Source: Megachile rotundata
Taxonomy: Eukaryota; Arthropoda; Insecta; Hymenoptera; Megachilidae
Length of the DNA: 64,000 nt
Assembly (NCBI RefSeq): GCF_050947335.1
Contig: NW_027473511.1
Span: 186,001 to 250,000 of the forward strand
Direction of reading: 5' to 3'
In this document: one piece after another, positions 44,491-59,344 of the stretch
Position numbering within the stretch: the stretch's first letter is position 1
Layout: every line of letters starts with the position of its first letter
Notes under the pieces: generated by a model
Told to the model about the DNA's origin: nothing
Database searches by the model: none
Seen by the model: only the letters and a program-made list of their open reading frames with translations
Position numbers and translations under genes: made by a program

Positions 44491-45818
44491 ATATTATGCA
44501 GATAAGATCGATAGCACGACATTTACTATACCTATTACTCTTATTATTATCAACCTAACTCATATTATTAGCCATATTATGCTTATATGATCGATAGAAC
44601 GACAATTACTATACTTATTATTCTTATTATTATCAATCTAACTCATATTATTAGCCATATTATGCTTAAATGATCGACAGAACGACAATTACTATACTTA
44701 TTACTCTTATTATTATCAACCTAACTCATATTATTAGCCATATTATGCTTATATGATCGATAGAACGACAATTACTATACTTATTATTCTTATTATTATC
44801 AATCTAACTCATATTATTAGACATATTATGCAAATTTGATCGATAGAACGACAATCACTATACTTATTACTCTTATTATTATCAACCCAACTCATATTAT
44901 TAGCCATATTATGCTTATATTATCGATAGAACGACAATTACTACACTTATTACTGTTATTATTATCAATCTAACTCATATAATTAGCCATATTATGCTTA
45001 TATGATCGACAGAACGACAATTACTGTACTTATTACTCTTATTATTATCAATCTAACTCATATTATTAACCATATTATGCTAATATGATCGATAGAACGA
45101 CAATTACTATACTTATTACACTCACTATTATCAATCTAACTCATATTATTACCCATATTATGCTGATATGATCGATAGAACGACATTCACTATACTTATT
45201 ACTCTTATTATTATCAATCCAACTCATATTATTAGCCATATTATGCGTATATGATCGATAGAATGACAATTACTATACTCACTACTCTTATTATTATCAA
45301 TCTAACTCATATTATTAGCCATATTATGCTTATATGATCGATAGAACGACAATTACTATACATATTCCTCTTATTATTATGAATCTAACTCATATTATTA
45401 GCCATATTATGCTTAAATGATCGATAGAACGACAAGTACTATACTTATTACTCTTATTATTATGAATCTAACTCATATTATTAACCATATTATGCAGATA
45501 TGATCGATAGAACTACAATTACTATACTCACTACTCTTATTATTATCAATCTAACTCATATTATTAGCCATATTATGCTTGAATGATCGATAGAACGACA
45601 ATTACTATACTTATTACTCTTATTATTATCAATCTAACTCATATTACTAGCCATATTATGCGCATATGATCGATAGTATGACAATTACTATACTCACTAC
45701 TCTTATTATTATCAATCTAACTCATATTATTAACCATATTATGCTAATATGATCGATAGAACGACAATTACTATACTTATTACACTCACTATTATCAATC
45801 TAACTCATATTATTAACC
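44491..45818. repeat. Beta cassette, complete 16-mer
   Basis: Full beta order, with ATTACCC rather than GTTACCC. It matches 10293-11620 at an offset of 34198 bp (412 monomers plus two inserted bases). Confidence 0.82.
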
Positions 45819-47561
45819 ATATTATGCAGATAAGATCGATAGCACGACATTTACTATACCTATTACTCTTATTATTATCAACCTAACTCATATTATTAGC
45901 CATATTATGCTTATATGATCGATAGAACGACAATTACTATACTCACTACTCTTATTATTATCAATCTAACTCATATTATTAGCCATATTATGTTTATATT
46001 ATCGATAGAACGACAATTTCTATACTTATTACTGTTATTATTATCAATCTAACTCATATTATTAGCCATATTATGCTTATATGATCGATAGAACGACAAT
46101 TACTATACTTATTATTCTTATTATTATCAATCTAACTCATATTATTAGACATATTATGCAAATTTGATCGATAGAACGACAATCACTATACTTATTACTC
46201 TTATTATTATCAACCCAACTCATATTATTAGCCATATTATGCTTATATTATCGATAGAACGACAATTACTACACTTATTACTGTTATTATTATCAATCTA
46301 ACTCATATAATTAGCCATATTATGCTTATATGATCGACAGAACGACAATTACTGTACTTATTACTCTTATTATTATCAATCTAACTCATATTATTAACCA
46401 TATTATGCTAATATGATCGATAGAACGACAATTACTATACTTATTACACTCACTATTATCAATCTAACTCATATTATTACCCATATTATGCTGATATGAT
46501 CGATAGAACGACATTCACTATACTTATTACTCTTATTATTATCAATCCAACTCATATTATTAGCCATATTATGCTTAAATGATCGACAGAACGACAATTA
46601 CTATACTTATTACTCTTATTATTATCAACCTAACTCATATTATTAGCCATATTATGCTTATATGATCGATAGAACGACAATTACTATACTTATTATTCTT
46701 ATTATTATCAATCTAACTCATATTATTAAACATATTATGCTGATATGATCGATAGAACGACATTCACTATACATATTACTCTTATTATTATCAATCCAAC
46801 TCATATTATTAGCAATATTATGCGTATATGATCGATAGAATGACAATTACTATACTCACTACTCTTATTATTATCAATCTAACTAATATTATTAAACATA
46901 TTATGCTGATATGATCGATAGAACGACATTCACTATACATATTACTCTTATTATTATCAATCCAACTCATATTATTAGCCATATTATGCGTATATGATCG
47001 ATAGAATGACAATTACTATACTCACTACTCTTATTATTATCAATCTAACTCATATTATTAGCCATATTATGCTTATATGATCGATAGAACGACAATTACT
47101 ATACATATTACTCTTATTATTATGAACCTAACTCATATTATTAGCCATATTATGCTTAAATGATCGATAGAACGACAATTACTATACTTATTACTCTTAT
47201 TATTATGAATCTAACTCATATTATTAACCATATTATGCAGATATGATCGATAGAACTACAATTACTATACTCACTACTCTTATTATTATCAATCTAACTC
47301 ATATTATTAGCCATATTATGCTTAAATGATCGATGGAACGACAATTACTATACTTATTACTCTTATTACTATCAATCTAACTCATATTACTAGCCATATT
47401 ATGCGTATATGATCGATAGTATGACAATTACTATACTCACTACTCTTATTATTATCAATCTAACTCATATTATTAACCATATTATGCTAATATGATCGAT
47501 AGAACGACAATTACTATACTTATTACACTCACTATTATCAATCTAACTCATATTATTAACC
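45819..47561. repeat. Composite alpha/beta block, 21 monomers
   Basis: Three alpha monomers, seven beta monomers, then the CTGATATG/GTATATG pair twice and an alpha tail. Private variants are AGCAATATT (46811) and AACTAATATT (46885). AGCAATATT recurs at 60088. The AACTAATATT change removes a stop on the minus strand and opens a chance reading frame. Confidence 0.8.
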
Positions 47562-48225
47562 ATATTATGCAGATAAGATCGATAGCACGACATTTACTAT
47601 ACCTATTACTCTTATTATTATCAACCTAACTCATATTATTAGCCATATTATGCTTATATGATCGATAGAACGACAATTACTATACTTATTATTCTTATTA
47701 TTATCAATCTAACTCATATTATTAGCCATATTATGCTTAAATGATCGACAGAACGACAATTACTATACTTATTACTCTTATTATTATCAACCTAACTCAT
47801 ATTATTAGCCATATTATGCTTATATGATCGATAGAACGACAATTACTATACTTATTATTCTTATTATTATCAATCTAACTCATATTATTAGACATATTAT
47901 GCAAATTTGATCGATAGAACGACAATCACTATACTTATTACTCTTATTATTATCAACCCAACTCATATTATTAGCCATATTATGCTTATATTATCGATAG
48001 AACGACAATTACTACACTTATTACTGTTATTATTATCAATCTAACTCATATAATTAGCCATATTATGCTTATATGATCGACAGAACGACAATTACTGTAC
48101 TTATTACTCTTATTATTATCAATCTAACTCATATTATTAACCATATTATGCTAATATGATCGATAGAACGACAATTACTATACTTATTACACTCACTATT
48201 ATCAATCTAACTCATATTATTAACC
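47562..48225. repeat. Beta head, 8 monomers
   Basis: K through CTAATATG of beta, then directly another K at 48226. The beta positions from CTGATATG to the second GTATATG are missing. Confidence 0.8.
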
Positions 48226-49470
48226 ATATTATGCAGATAAGATCGATAGCACGACATTTACAATACCTATTACTCTTATTATTATCAACCTAACTCATAT
48301 TATTAGCCATATTATGCTTATATGATCGATAGAACGACAATTACTATACTCATTACTCTTATTATTATCAACCTAACTCATATTATTAGCCATATTATGC
48401 TTATATGATCGATAGAACGACAATTACTATACTTATTATTCTTATTATTATCAATCTAACTCATATTATTAGACATATTATGCAAATTCGATCGATAGAA
48501 CGACAATCACTATACTTATTACTCTTATTATTATCAACCTAACTCATATTATTAGCCATATTATGCTTATATTATCGATAGAACGACAATTACTACACTT
48601 ATTACTGTTATTATTATCAATCTAACTCATATAATTAGCCATATTATGCTTATATGATCGACAGAACGACAATTACTGTACTTATTACTCTTATTATTAT
48701 CAATCTAACTCATATTATTAACCATATTATGCTAATATGATCGATAGAACGACAATTACTATACTTATTACACTCACTATTATCAATCTAACTCATATTA
48801 TTACCCATATTATGCTGATATGATCGATAGAACGACATTCACTATACTTATTACTCTTATTATTATCAATCCAACTCATATTATTAGCCATATTATGCGT
48901 ATATGATCGATAGAATGACAATTACTATACTCACTACTCTTATTATTATCAATCTAACTCATATTATTAGCCATATTATGCTTATATGATCGATAGAACG
49001 ACAATTACTATACATATTACTCTTATTATTATGAATCTAACTCATATTATTAGCCATATTATGCTTAAATGATCGATAGAACGACAAGTACTATACTTAT
49101 TACTCTTATTATTATGAATCTAACTCATATTATTAACCATATTATGCAGATATGATCGATAGAACTACAATTACTATACTTACTACTCTTATTATTATCA
49201 ATCTAACTCATATTATTAGCCATATTATGCTTGAATGATCGATAGAACGACAATTACTATACTTATTACTCTTATTATTATCAATCTAACTCATATTACT
49301 AGCCATATTATGCGTATATGATCGATACTATGACAATTACTATACTCACTACTCTTATTATTATCAATCTAACTCATATTATTAACCATATTATGCTAAT
49401 ATGATCGATAGAACGACAATTACTATACTTATTACACTCACTATTATCAATCTAACTCATATTATTAACC
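48226..49470. repeat. Late-beta variant block, 15 monomers
   Basis: The K monomer reads TTTACAATACC rather than TTTACTATACC. It is followed by a TTATATG monomer with ACTCATTACTC and an AAATTCG monomer (about 48484). The same three variants occur in blocks 50467 and 62831. GATACTATG (about 49325) replaces GATAGTATG. Confidence 0.82.
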
Positions 49471-50466
49471 ATATTATGCAGATAAGATCGATAGCACGAC
49501 ATTTACTATACCTATTACTCTTATTATTATCAACCCAACTCATATTATTAGCCATATTATGCTTATATTATCGATAGAACGACAATTACTACACTTATTA
49601 CTGTTATTATTATCAATCTAACTCATATAATTAGCCATATTATGCTTATATGATCGACAGAACGACAATTACTGTACTTATTACTCTTATTATTATCAAT
49701 CTAACTCATATTATTAACCATATTATGCTAATATGATCGATAGAACGACAATTACTATACTTATTACACTCACTATTATCAATCTAACTCATATTATTAC
49801 CCATATTATGCTGATATGATCGATAGAACGACATTCACTATACTTATTACTCTTATTATTATCAATCCAACTCATATTATTAGCCATATTATGCGTATAT
49901 GATCGATAGAATGACAATTACTATACTCACTACTCTTATTATTATCAATCTAACTCATATTATTAGCCATATTATGCTTATATGATCGATAGAACGACAA
50001 TTACTATACATATTACTCTTATTATTATGAATCTAACTCATATTATTAGCCATATTATGCTTAAATGATCGATAGAACGACAAGTACTATACTTATTACT
50101 CTTATTATTATGAATCTAACTCATATTATTAACCATATTATGCAGATATGATCGATAGAACTACAATTACTATACTCACTACTCTTATTATTATCAATCT
50201 AACTCATATTATTAGCCATATTATGCTTGAATGATCGATAGAACGACAATTACTATACTTATTACTCTTATTATTATCAATCTAACTCATATTACTAGCC
50301 ATATTATGCGTATATGATCGATAGTATGACAATTACTATACTCACTACTCTTATTATTATCAATCTAACTCATATTATTAACCATATTATGCTAATATGA
50401 TCGATAGAACGACAATTACTATACTTATTACACTCACTATTATCAATCTAACTCATATTATTAACC
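49471..50466. repeat. 12-monomer HOR block (996 bp)
   Basis: K fused to a CAACCC ending, then TTATATT (TTACTACAC) through CTAATATG of beta. It matches 61835-62830 at 12364 bp. Confidence 0.82.
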
Positions 50467-52707
50467 ATATTATGCAGATAAGATCGATAGCACGACATTT
50501 ACAATACCTATTACTCTTATTATTATCAACCTAACTCATATTATTAGCCATATTATGCTTATATGATCGATAGAACGACAATTACTATACTCATTACTCT
50601 TATTATTATCAACCTAACTCATATTATTAGCCATATTATGCTTATATGATCGATAGAACGACAATTACTATACTTATTATTCTTATTATTATCAATCTAA
50701 CTCATATTATTAGACATATTATGCAAATTCGATCGATAGAACGACAATCACTATACTTATTACTCTTATTATTATCAACCTAACTCATATTATTAGCCAT
50801 ATTATGCTTATATTATCGATAGAACGACAATTACTACACTTATTACTGTTATTATTATCAATCTAACTCATATAATTAGCCATATTATGCTTATATGATC
50901 GACAGAACGACAATTACTGTACTTATTACTCTTATTATTATCAATCTAACTCATATTATTAACCATATTATGCTAATATGATCGATAGAACGACAATTAC
51001 TATACTTATTACACTCACTATTATCAATCTAACTCATATTATTACCCATATTATGCTGATATGATCGATAGAACGACATTCACTATACTTATTACTCTTA
51101 TTATTATCAATCCAACTCATATTATTAGCCATATTATGCGTATATGATCGATAGAATGACAATTACTATACTCACTACTCTTATTATTATCAATCTAACT
51201 CATATTATTAGCCATATTATGCTTATATGATCGATAGAACGACAATTACTATACATATTACTCTTATTATTATGAATCTAACTCATATTATTAGCCATAT
51301 TATGCTTAAATGATCGATAGAACGACAAGTACTATACTTATTAATCTTATTATTATGAATCTAACTCATATTATTAACCATATTATGCAGATATGATCGA
51401 TAGAACTACAATTACTATACTCACTACTCTTATTATTATCAATCTAACTCATATTATTAGCCATATTATGCTTGAATGATCGATAGAACGACAATTACTA
51501 TACTTATTATTCTTATTACTATCAATCTAACTCATATTATTAGACATATTATGCAAATTTGATCGATAGAACGACAATCACTATACTTATTACTCTTATT
51601 ATTATCAACCTAACTCATATTATTAGCCATATTATGCTTATATTATCGATAGAACGACTATTACTACACTTATTACTGTTATTATTATCAATCTAACTCA
51701 TATAATTAGCCATATTATGCTTATATGATCGACAGAACGACAATTACTGTACTTATTACTCTTATTATTATCAATCTAACTCATATTATTAACCATATTA
51801 TGCTAATATGATCGATAGAACGACAATTACTATACTTATTACTCTTATTATTATCAACCTAACTCATATTATTAGCCATATTATGCTTATATGATCGATA
51901 GAACGACAATTACTATACTCACTACTCTTATTATTATCAACCTAACTCATATTATTAGCCATATTATGCTTATATGATCGATAGAACGACAATTACTATA
52001 CTTATTATTCTTATTATTATCAATCTAACTCATATTATTAGACATATTATGCAAATTTGATCGATAGAACGACAATCACTATACTTATTACTCTTATTAT
52101 TATCAACCTAACTCATATTATTAGCCATATTATGCTTATATTATCGATAGAACGACAATTACTACACTTATTACTGTTATTATTATCAATCTAACTCATA
52201 TAATTAGCCATATTATGCATATATGATCGACAGAACGACAATTACTCTACTTATTACTCTTATTATTATCAATCCAACTCATATTATTAGCCATATTATG
52301 CGTATATGATCGATAGAATGACAATTACTATACTCACTACTCTTATTATTATCAATCTAACTCATATTATTAGCCATATTATGCTTATATGATCGATAGA
52401 ACGACAATTACTATACATATTACTCTTAGTATTATGAATCTAACTCATATTATTAGCCATATTATGCTTAAATGATCGATAGAACGACAAGTACTATACT
52501 TATTACTCTTATTATTATGAATCTAACTCATATTATTAACCATATTATGCAGATATGATCGATAGAACTACAATTACTATACTCACTACTCTTATTATTA
52601 TCAATCTAACTCATATTATTATCCATATTATGCTAATATGATCGATAGAACGACAATTACTATACTTATTACACTCACTATTATCAATCTAACTCATATT
52701 ATTAACC
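50467..52707. repeat. 27-monomer block with several chimeric monomers
   Basis: Begins like 48226. Then a CTTGAATG monomer with a TATTATTC...AGAC ending (51466-51548) and a CTAATATG monomer with an ordinary TTATTACTC tail (51798-51880) mark two internal fusions. Private changes include TTAATCTTATT near 51342, CGACTATTAC near 51654, ATTACTCTACTT near 52244 and CTTAGTATTATG near 52425. Confidence 0.78.
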
Positions 52708-53869
52708 ATATTATGCAGATAAGATCGATAGCACGAAATTTACTATACCTATTACTCTTATTATTATCAACCTAACTCATATTATTAGCCATATTATGCT
52801 TATATGATCGATAGAACGACAATTACTATACTTATTACTCTTATTATTATCAATCTAACTCATATTATTAACCATATTATGCTTAAATGATCGATAGAAC
52901 GACAATTGCTATACTTATTACTCTTATTATTATCAATCTAACTCATATTATTAGCCATATTATGCTTAAATGATCGATAGAACGACAATTACTATACTTA
53001 TTACTCTTATTATTATCAACCTAACTCATATTATTAGCCATATTATGCTTATATGATCGATAGAACGACAATTACTATACTTATTATTCTTATTATTATC
53101 AATCTAACTCATATTATTAGCCATATTATGCAAATTTGATCGATAGAACGACAATCACTATACTTATTACTCTTATTATGATCAACCTTACTCATATTAT
53201 TAGCCATATTATGCTTATATTATCGATAGAACGACAATTACTATACTTATTACTGTTATTATTATAAATCTAACTCATATAATTAGCCATATTATGCATA
53301 TATGATCGACAGAACGACAATTACTGTACTTATTACTCTTATTATTATCAATCTAACTCATATTATTAACCATATTATGCTAATATGATCGATAGAACGA
53401 CAATTACTATACTTATTACACTCACTATTATCAATCTAACTCATATTATTAACCATATTACGCAGATATGATCGATAGAACTACTATTACTATACTCATT
53501 ACTCTTATTATTATCAATCTAACTCATATTATTAGCCATATTATGCAGATATGATCGATAGAACTACAATTACTATACTCACTACTCTTATTATTATCAA
53601 TCTAACTCATATTATTAGCCATATTATGCTTGAATGATCGATAGAACGACAATTACTATACTTATTACTCTTATTATTATCAATCTAACTCATATTACTA
53701 GCCATATTATGCGTATATGATCGATAGTATGACAATTACTATACTCACTACTCTTATTATTATCAATCTATCTCATATTATTAACCATATTATGCTAATA
53801 TGATCGATAGAACGACAATTACTATACTTATTACACTCACTATTATCAATCTAACTCATATTATTAACC
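52708..53869. repeat. Alpha to gamma transition block, 14 monomers
   Basis: Starts with a K monomer reading CGAAATTTAC, then alpha-like monomers. At 53455 a gamma ATTACGCAG monomer appears for the first time since about 1578. Beta-tail monomers follow. ATTATAAATC near 53260 is private. Confidence 0.78.
53455..53537. repeat. First gamma-type monomer of the right-hand gamma zone
   Basis: ATTACGCAG and GAACTACTATTAC, as at 84-166 and 1578-1660. Further copies begin at 54368, 54949, 56194 and 56941. Confidence 0.85.
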
Positions 53870-54367
53870 ATATTATGCAGATAAGATCGATAGCACGACA
53901 TTTACTATACCTATTACTCTTATTATTATCAACCTAACTCATATTATTAGCCATATTATGCTTATATGATCGATAGAACGACAATTACTATACTTATTAT
54001 TCTTATTATTATCAATCTAACTCATATTATTAGCCATATTATGCAAATTTGATCGATAGAACGACAATCACTATACTTATTACTCTTATTATGATCAACC
54101 TTACTCATATTATTAGCCATATTATGCTTATATTATCGATAGAACGACAATTACTACACTTATTACTGTTATTATTATCAATCTAACTCATATAATTAGC
54201 CATATTATGCTTATATGATCGACAGAACGACAATTACTGTACTTATTACTCTTATTATTATCAATCTAACTCATATTATTAACCATATTATGCTAATATG
54301 ATCGATAGAACGACAATTACTATACTTATTACACTCACTATTATCAATCTAACTCATATTATTAACC

Positions 54368-55529
54368 ATATTACGCAGATATGATCGATAGAACTACTAT
54401 TACTATACTCATTACTCTTATTATTATCAATCTAACTCATATTATTAGCCATATTATGCTTATATGATCGATAGAATGAGAATTACTATACTCACTACTC
54501 CTAGTATTATCACTCTAACTCATATTATTAGCCATACTATGCTTATATGATCGATAGAACGACAATTACTGTACTTATCACTCTTATTATTATCAACCTA
54601 ACTCATATTATTAGCCATATTATGCTTATATGATCGATAGAACGAGAATTACTATACTCACTACTCTTAGTAATATCAATCTAACTCATATTATTAGCCA
54701 TATTATGCTTAAATGATCGATAGAACGACAATTACTACACTTATTACTGTTATTATTATCAATCTAACTCATATAATTAGCCATATTATGCTTATATGAT
54801 CGACAGAACGACAATTACTGTACTTATTACTCTTATTATTATCAATCTAACTCATATTATTAACCATATTATGCTAATATGATCGATAGAACGACAATTA
54901 CTATACTTATTACACTCACTATTATCAATCTAACTCATATTATTAACCATATTACGCAGATATGATCGATAGAACTACTATTACTATACTCATTACTCTT
55001 ATTATTATCAATCTAACTCATATTATTAGCCATATTATGCTTATATGATCGATAGAATGAGAATTACTATACTCACTACTCCTAGTATTATCACTCTAAC
55101 TCATATTATTAGCCATACTATGCTTATATGGTCGATAGAACGACAATTACTGTACTTATCACTCTTATTATTATCAACCTAACTCATATTATTAGCCATA
55201 TTATGCTTATATGATCGATAGAACGAGAATTACTATACTCACTACTCTTAGTAATATCAATCTAACTCATATTATTAGCCATATTATGCTTAAATGATCG
55301 ATAGAACGACAATTACTACACTTATTACTGTTATTATTATCAATCTAACTCATATAATTAGCCATATTATGCTTATATGATCGACAGAACGACAATTACT
55401 GTACTTATTACTCTTATTATTATCAATCTAACTCATATTATTAACCATATTATGCTAATATGATCGATAGAACGACAATTACTATACTTATTACACTCAC
55501 TATTATCAATCTAACTCATATTATTACCC
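54368..55529. repeat. Tandem duplication of 7 gamma-type monomers (2 x 581 bp)
   Basis: Copies 54368-54948 and 54949-55529 share rare variants: CCATACTATGC, CTTATCACTC and TTAGTAATATC. The second copy differs by ATGGTCGATAG (about 55129) and by the end of its last monomer (TTACCC instead of TTAACC). A partial third copy of the last three monomers precedes it at 54119-54367. Confidence 0.88.
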
Positions 55530-57189
55530 ATATTATGCTGATATGATCGATAGAACGACATTCACTATACTTATTACTCTTATTATTATCAATCCAACTC
55601 ATATTATTAGCCATATTATGCGTATATGATCGATAGAATGACAATTACTATACTCACTACTCTTATTATTATCAATCTAACTCATATTATTAGCCATATT
55701 ATGCTTATATGATCGATAGAACGACAATTACTATACATATTACTCTTATTATTATGAATCTAACTCATATTATTAGCCATATTATGCTTAAATGATCGAT
55801 AGAACGACAAGTACTATACTTATTACTCTTATTATTATGAATCTAACTCATATTATTAACCATATTATGCAGATATGATCGATAGAACTACAATTACTAT
55901 ACTCACTACTCTTATTATTATCAATCTAACTCATATTATTAGCCATATTATGCTTAAATGATCGATAGAACGACAATTACTATACTTATTACTCTTATTA
56001 TTATCAACCTAACTCATATTATTAGCCATATTATGCTTATATGATCGATAGAACGACAATTACTGTACTTATTACTCTTATTATTATCAATCTAACTCAT
56101 ATTATTAACCATATTATGCTAATATGATCGATAGAACGACAATTACTATACTTATTACACTCACTATTATCAATCTAACTCATATTATTAACCATATTAC
56201 GCAGATATGATCGATAGAACTACTATTACTATACTCATTACTCTTATTATTATCAATCTAACTCATATTATTAGCCATATTATGCTTATATGATCGATAG
56301 AATGAGAATTACTATACTCACTACTCCTAGTATTATCACTCTAACTCATATTATTAGCCATATTATGCTTATATGATCGATAGAACGACAATTACTGTAC
56401 TTATCACTCTTATTATTATCAACCTTACTCATATTATTAGCCATATTATGCTTATATGATCGATAGAACGAGAATTACTATACTCACTACTCTTAGTAAT
56501 ATCAATCTAACTCATATTATTAGCCATATTATGCTTAAATGATCGATAGAACGACAATTACTATACTTATTACTCTTATTATTATCAATCTAACTCATAT
56601 TATTAGCCATATTATGCTTATATGATCGATAGAACGACAATTACTATACGTATTACTCTTATTATTATCAATCTAACTCATATTATTAGCCATATTATGC
56701 TTACATGATCGACAGAACGACAATTACTATACTTATTACACTCACTGTTATCAATCTAACTCATATTATTAACCATATTATGCAAATTTGATCGATAGAA
56801 CGACAGTCACTATACTTATTACTCTTATTATTATCAACCTAACTCATATTATTAGCCATATTATGCTTAAATGATCGATAGAACGACAATTACTATACTT
56901 ATTACTCTTATTATTATGAATCTAACTCATATTATTAACCATATTACGCAGATATGATCGATAGAACTACTATTACTATACTCGTTACTCTAATTATTAT
57001 CAATCTAACTCATTTTATTAGCCATATTATGCTTATATGATCGATAGAATGAGAATTACTATACTCACTACTCCTAGTATTATCACTCTAACTCATATTA
57101 TTAGCCATATTATGCTTATATGATCGATAGAACGACAATTAGTGTACTTATTACTCTTATTATTATCAATCTAACTCATATTATTAGCC

Positions 57190-57269
57190 ATATTATGCTT
57201 ATATGATCGATAGAACGACAAATACTATACTTATTACTCTTATTATCAACCTAACTCATATTATTAGCC
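57190..57269. repeat. 80-bp monomer, one TTA triplet lost
   Basis: The tract near 57235-57248 has one TTA fewer than all others. The only deletion I could find in the window. Monomer start phase is 83k after this point. Confidence 0.92.
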
Positions 57270-59344
57270 ATATTATGCTTATATGATCGAGAGAACGACA
57301 ATTGCTATACTTATTATTCTTATTATTATCAATCTAACTCATATTATTAGCCATATTATGCTTAAATGATCGATAGAACGACAATTACTATACTTATTGC
57401 TCTTGCTATTATCAACCTAACTGATATTATTAGCCATATTATGCTTAAATGATCGATAGAACGACAATTACTATACTTATTACTCTTATTATTATGAATC
57501 TAACTCATATTATTAACCATATTATGCAGATATGATCGATAGAACTACAATTACTATACTCATTACTCTTATTATTATCAATCTATCTCATATTATTAGC
57601 CATATTATGCTTAAATGATCGATAGAACGACAATTACTATACTTATTACTCTTATTATTATCAATCTAACTCATATTATTAGCCATATTATGCTAATATG
57701 ATCGATAGAACGACAATTACTATACTTATTACACTCACTATTATCAATCTAACTCATATTATTACCCATATTATGCTGATATGATCGATAGAACGACATT
57801 CACTATACTTATTACTCTTATTTTTATCAATCCAACTCATATTATTAGCCATATTATGCGCATATAATCGATAGAATGACAATTACTATACTCACTACTC
57901 TTATTATTATCAATCTAACTCATATTATTAGCCATATTATGCTTATATGATCGATAGAACGACAATTACTATACATATTACTCTTATTATTATGAATCTA
58001 ACTCATATTATTAGCCATATTATGCTTAAATGATCGATAGAACGACAATTACTATACTTATTACTCTTACTATTATCAACCTAACTCATATTATTAGCCA
58101 TATTATGCTTAAATGATCGATAGAACGACAATTACTATACTTATTACTCTTATTATTATGAATCTAACTCATATTATTAACCATATTATGCAGATATGAT
58201 CGATAGAACTACAATTACTATACTCACTACTCTTATTATTATCAATCTAACTCATATTATTAGCCATATTATGCTTAAATGATCGATAGAACGACAATTA
58301 CTATACTTATTACTCTTACTATTATCAACCTAACTCATATTATTAGCCATATTATGCTTAAATGATCGATAGAACGACAATTACTATACGTATTACTCTT
58401 ATTATTATCAATCTAACTCATATTATTAGCCATATTATGCTTACATGATCGACAGAACGACAATTACTATACTTATTACACTCACTGTTATCAATCTAAC
58501 TCATATTATTAACCATATTATGCAAATTTGATCGATAGAACGACAGTCACTATACTTATTACTCTTATTATTATCAACCTAACTCATATTATTAGCCATA
58601 TTATGCTTAAATGATCGATAGAACGACAATTACCATACTTATTACTCTTATTATTATGAATCTAACTCATATTATTAACCATATTATGCAGATATGATCG
58701 ATAGAACTACAATTACTATACTCATTACTCTTATTATTATCTATCTATCTCATATTATTAGCCATATTATGCTTAAATGATCGATAGAACGACAATTACT
58801 ATACTTATTACTCTTATTATTATCAATCTAACTAATATTATTACCCATATTATGCTGATATGATCGATAGAACGACATTCACTATACTTATTACTCTTAT
58901 TATTATCAATCCAACTCATATTATTAGCCATATTATGCGTATATGATCGATAGAATGACAATTACTATACTCACTACTCTTATTATTATCAATCTAACTC
59001 ATATTATTAGCCATATTATGCTTATATGATCGATAGAACGACAATTACTATACATATTACTCTTATTATTATGAATCTAACTCATATTATTAGCCATATT
59101 ATGCTTAAATGATCGATAGAACGACAATTACTATACTTATTACTCTTATTATTATAAATCTAACTCATATTACTAGCCATATTATGCGTATATGATCGAT
59201 AGTATGACAATTACTATACTCACTACTCTTATTATTATCAATCTAACTCATATTATTAACCATATTATGCTAATATGATCGATAGACGGACAATTACTAT
59301 ACTTATTACACTCACTATTATCTATCTAACTCATATTATTAACC

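Larger units (their letters stand above)
53870..59344. repeat. Gamma-rich zone, 66 monomers between K markers
   Basis: No K occurs for 5475 bp. Gamma markers recur: ATTACGCAG, GAATGAG with CTCCTAG, GAGAGAACG (about 57288), TTACATGATCGACAG (56703, 58443) and AAATTTG with CAGTCAC. They are interleaved with beta-type CTAATATG, CTGATATG and GTATATG runs. Monomer-level variation is visibly higher, as in 1-2739. Confidence 0.82.

Noticed and set aside
46818..47012. Minus-strand open reading frame of 64 codons
   Set aside because: It spans more than two satellite monomers. The 83-bp period changes frame at each unit, and the frame exists only because of one substitution at 46885. There is no codon bias or recognisable domain, only satellite-encoded Ile/Val/Ser runs.
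58773..58961. Minus-strand open reading frame of 62 codons, similar to the one near 46.9 kb
   Set aside because: The similarity comes from the shared satellite and the same stop-removing change (58834). It is not a gene family.
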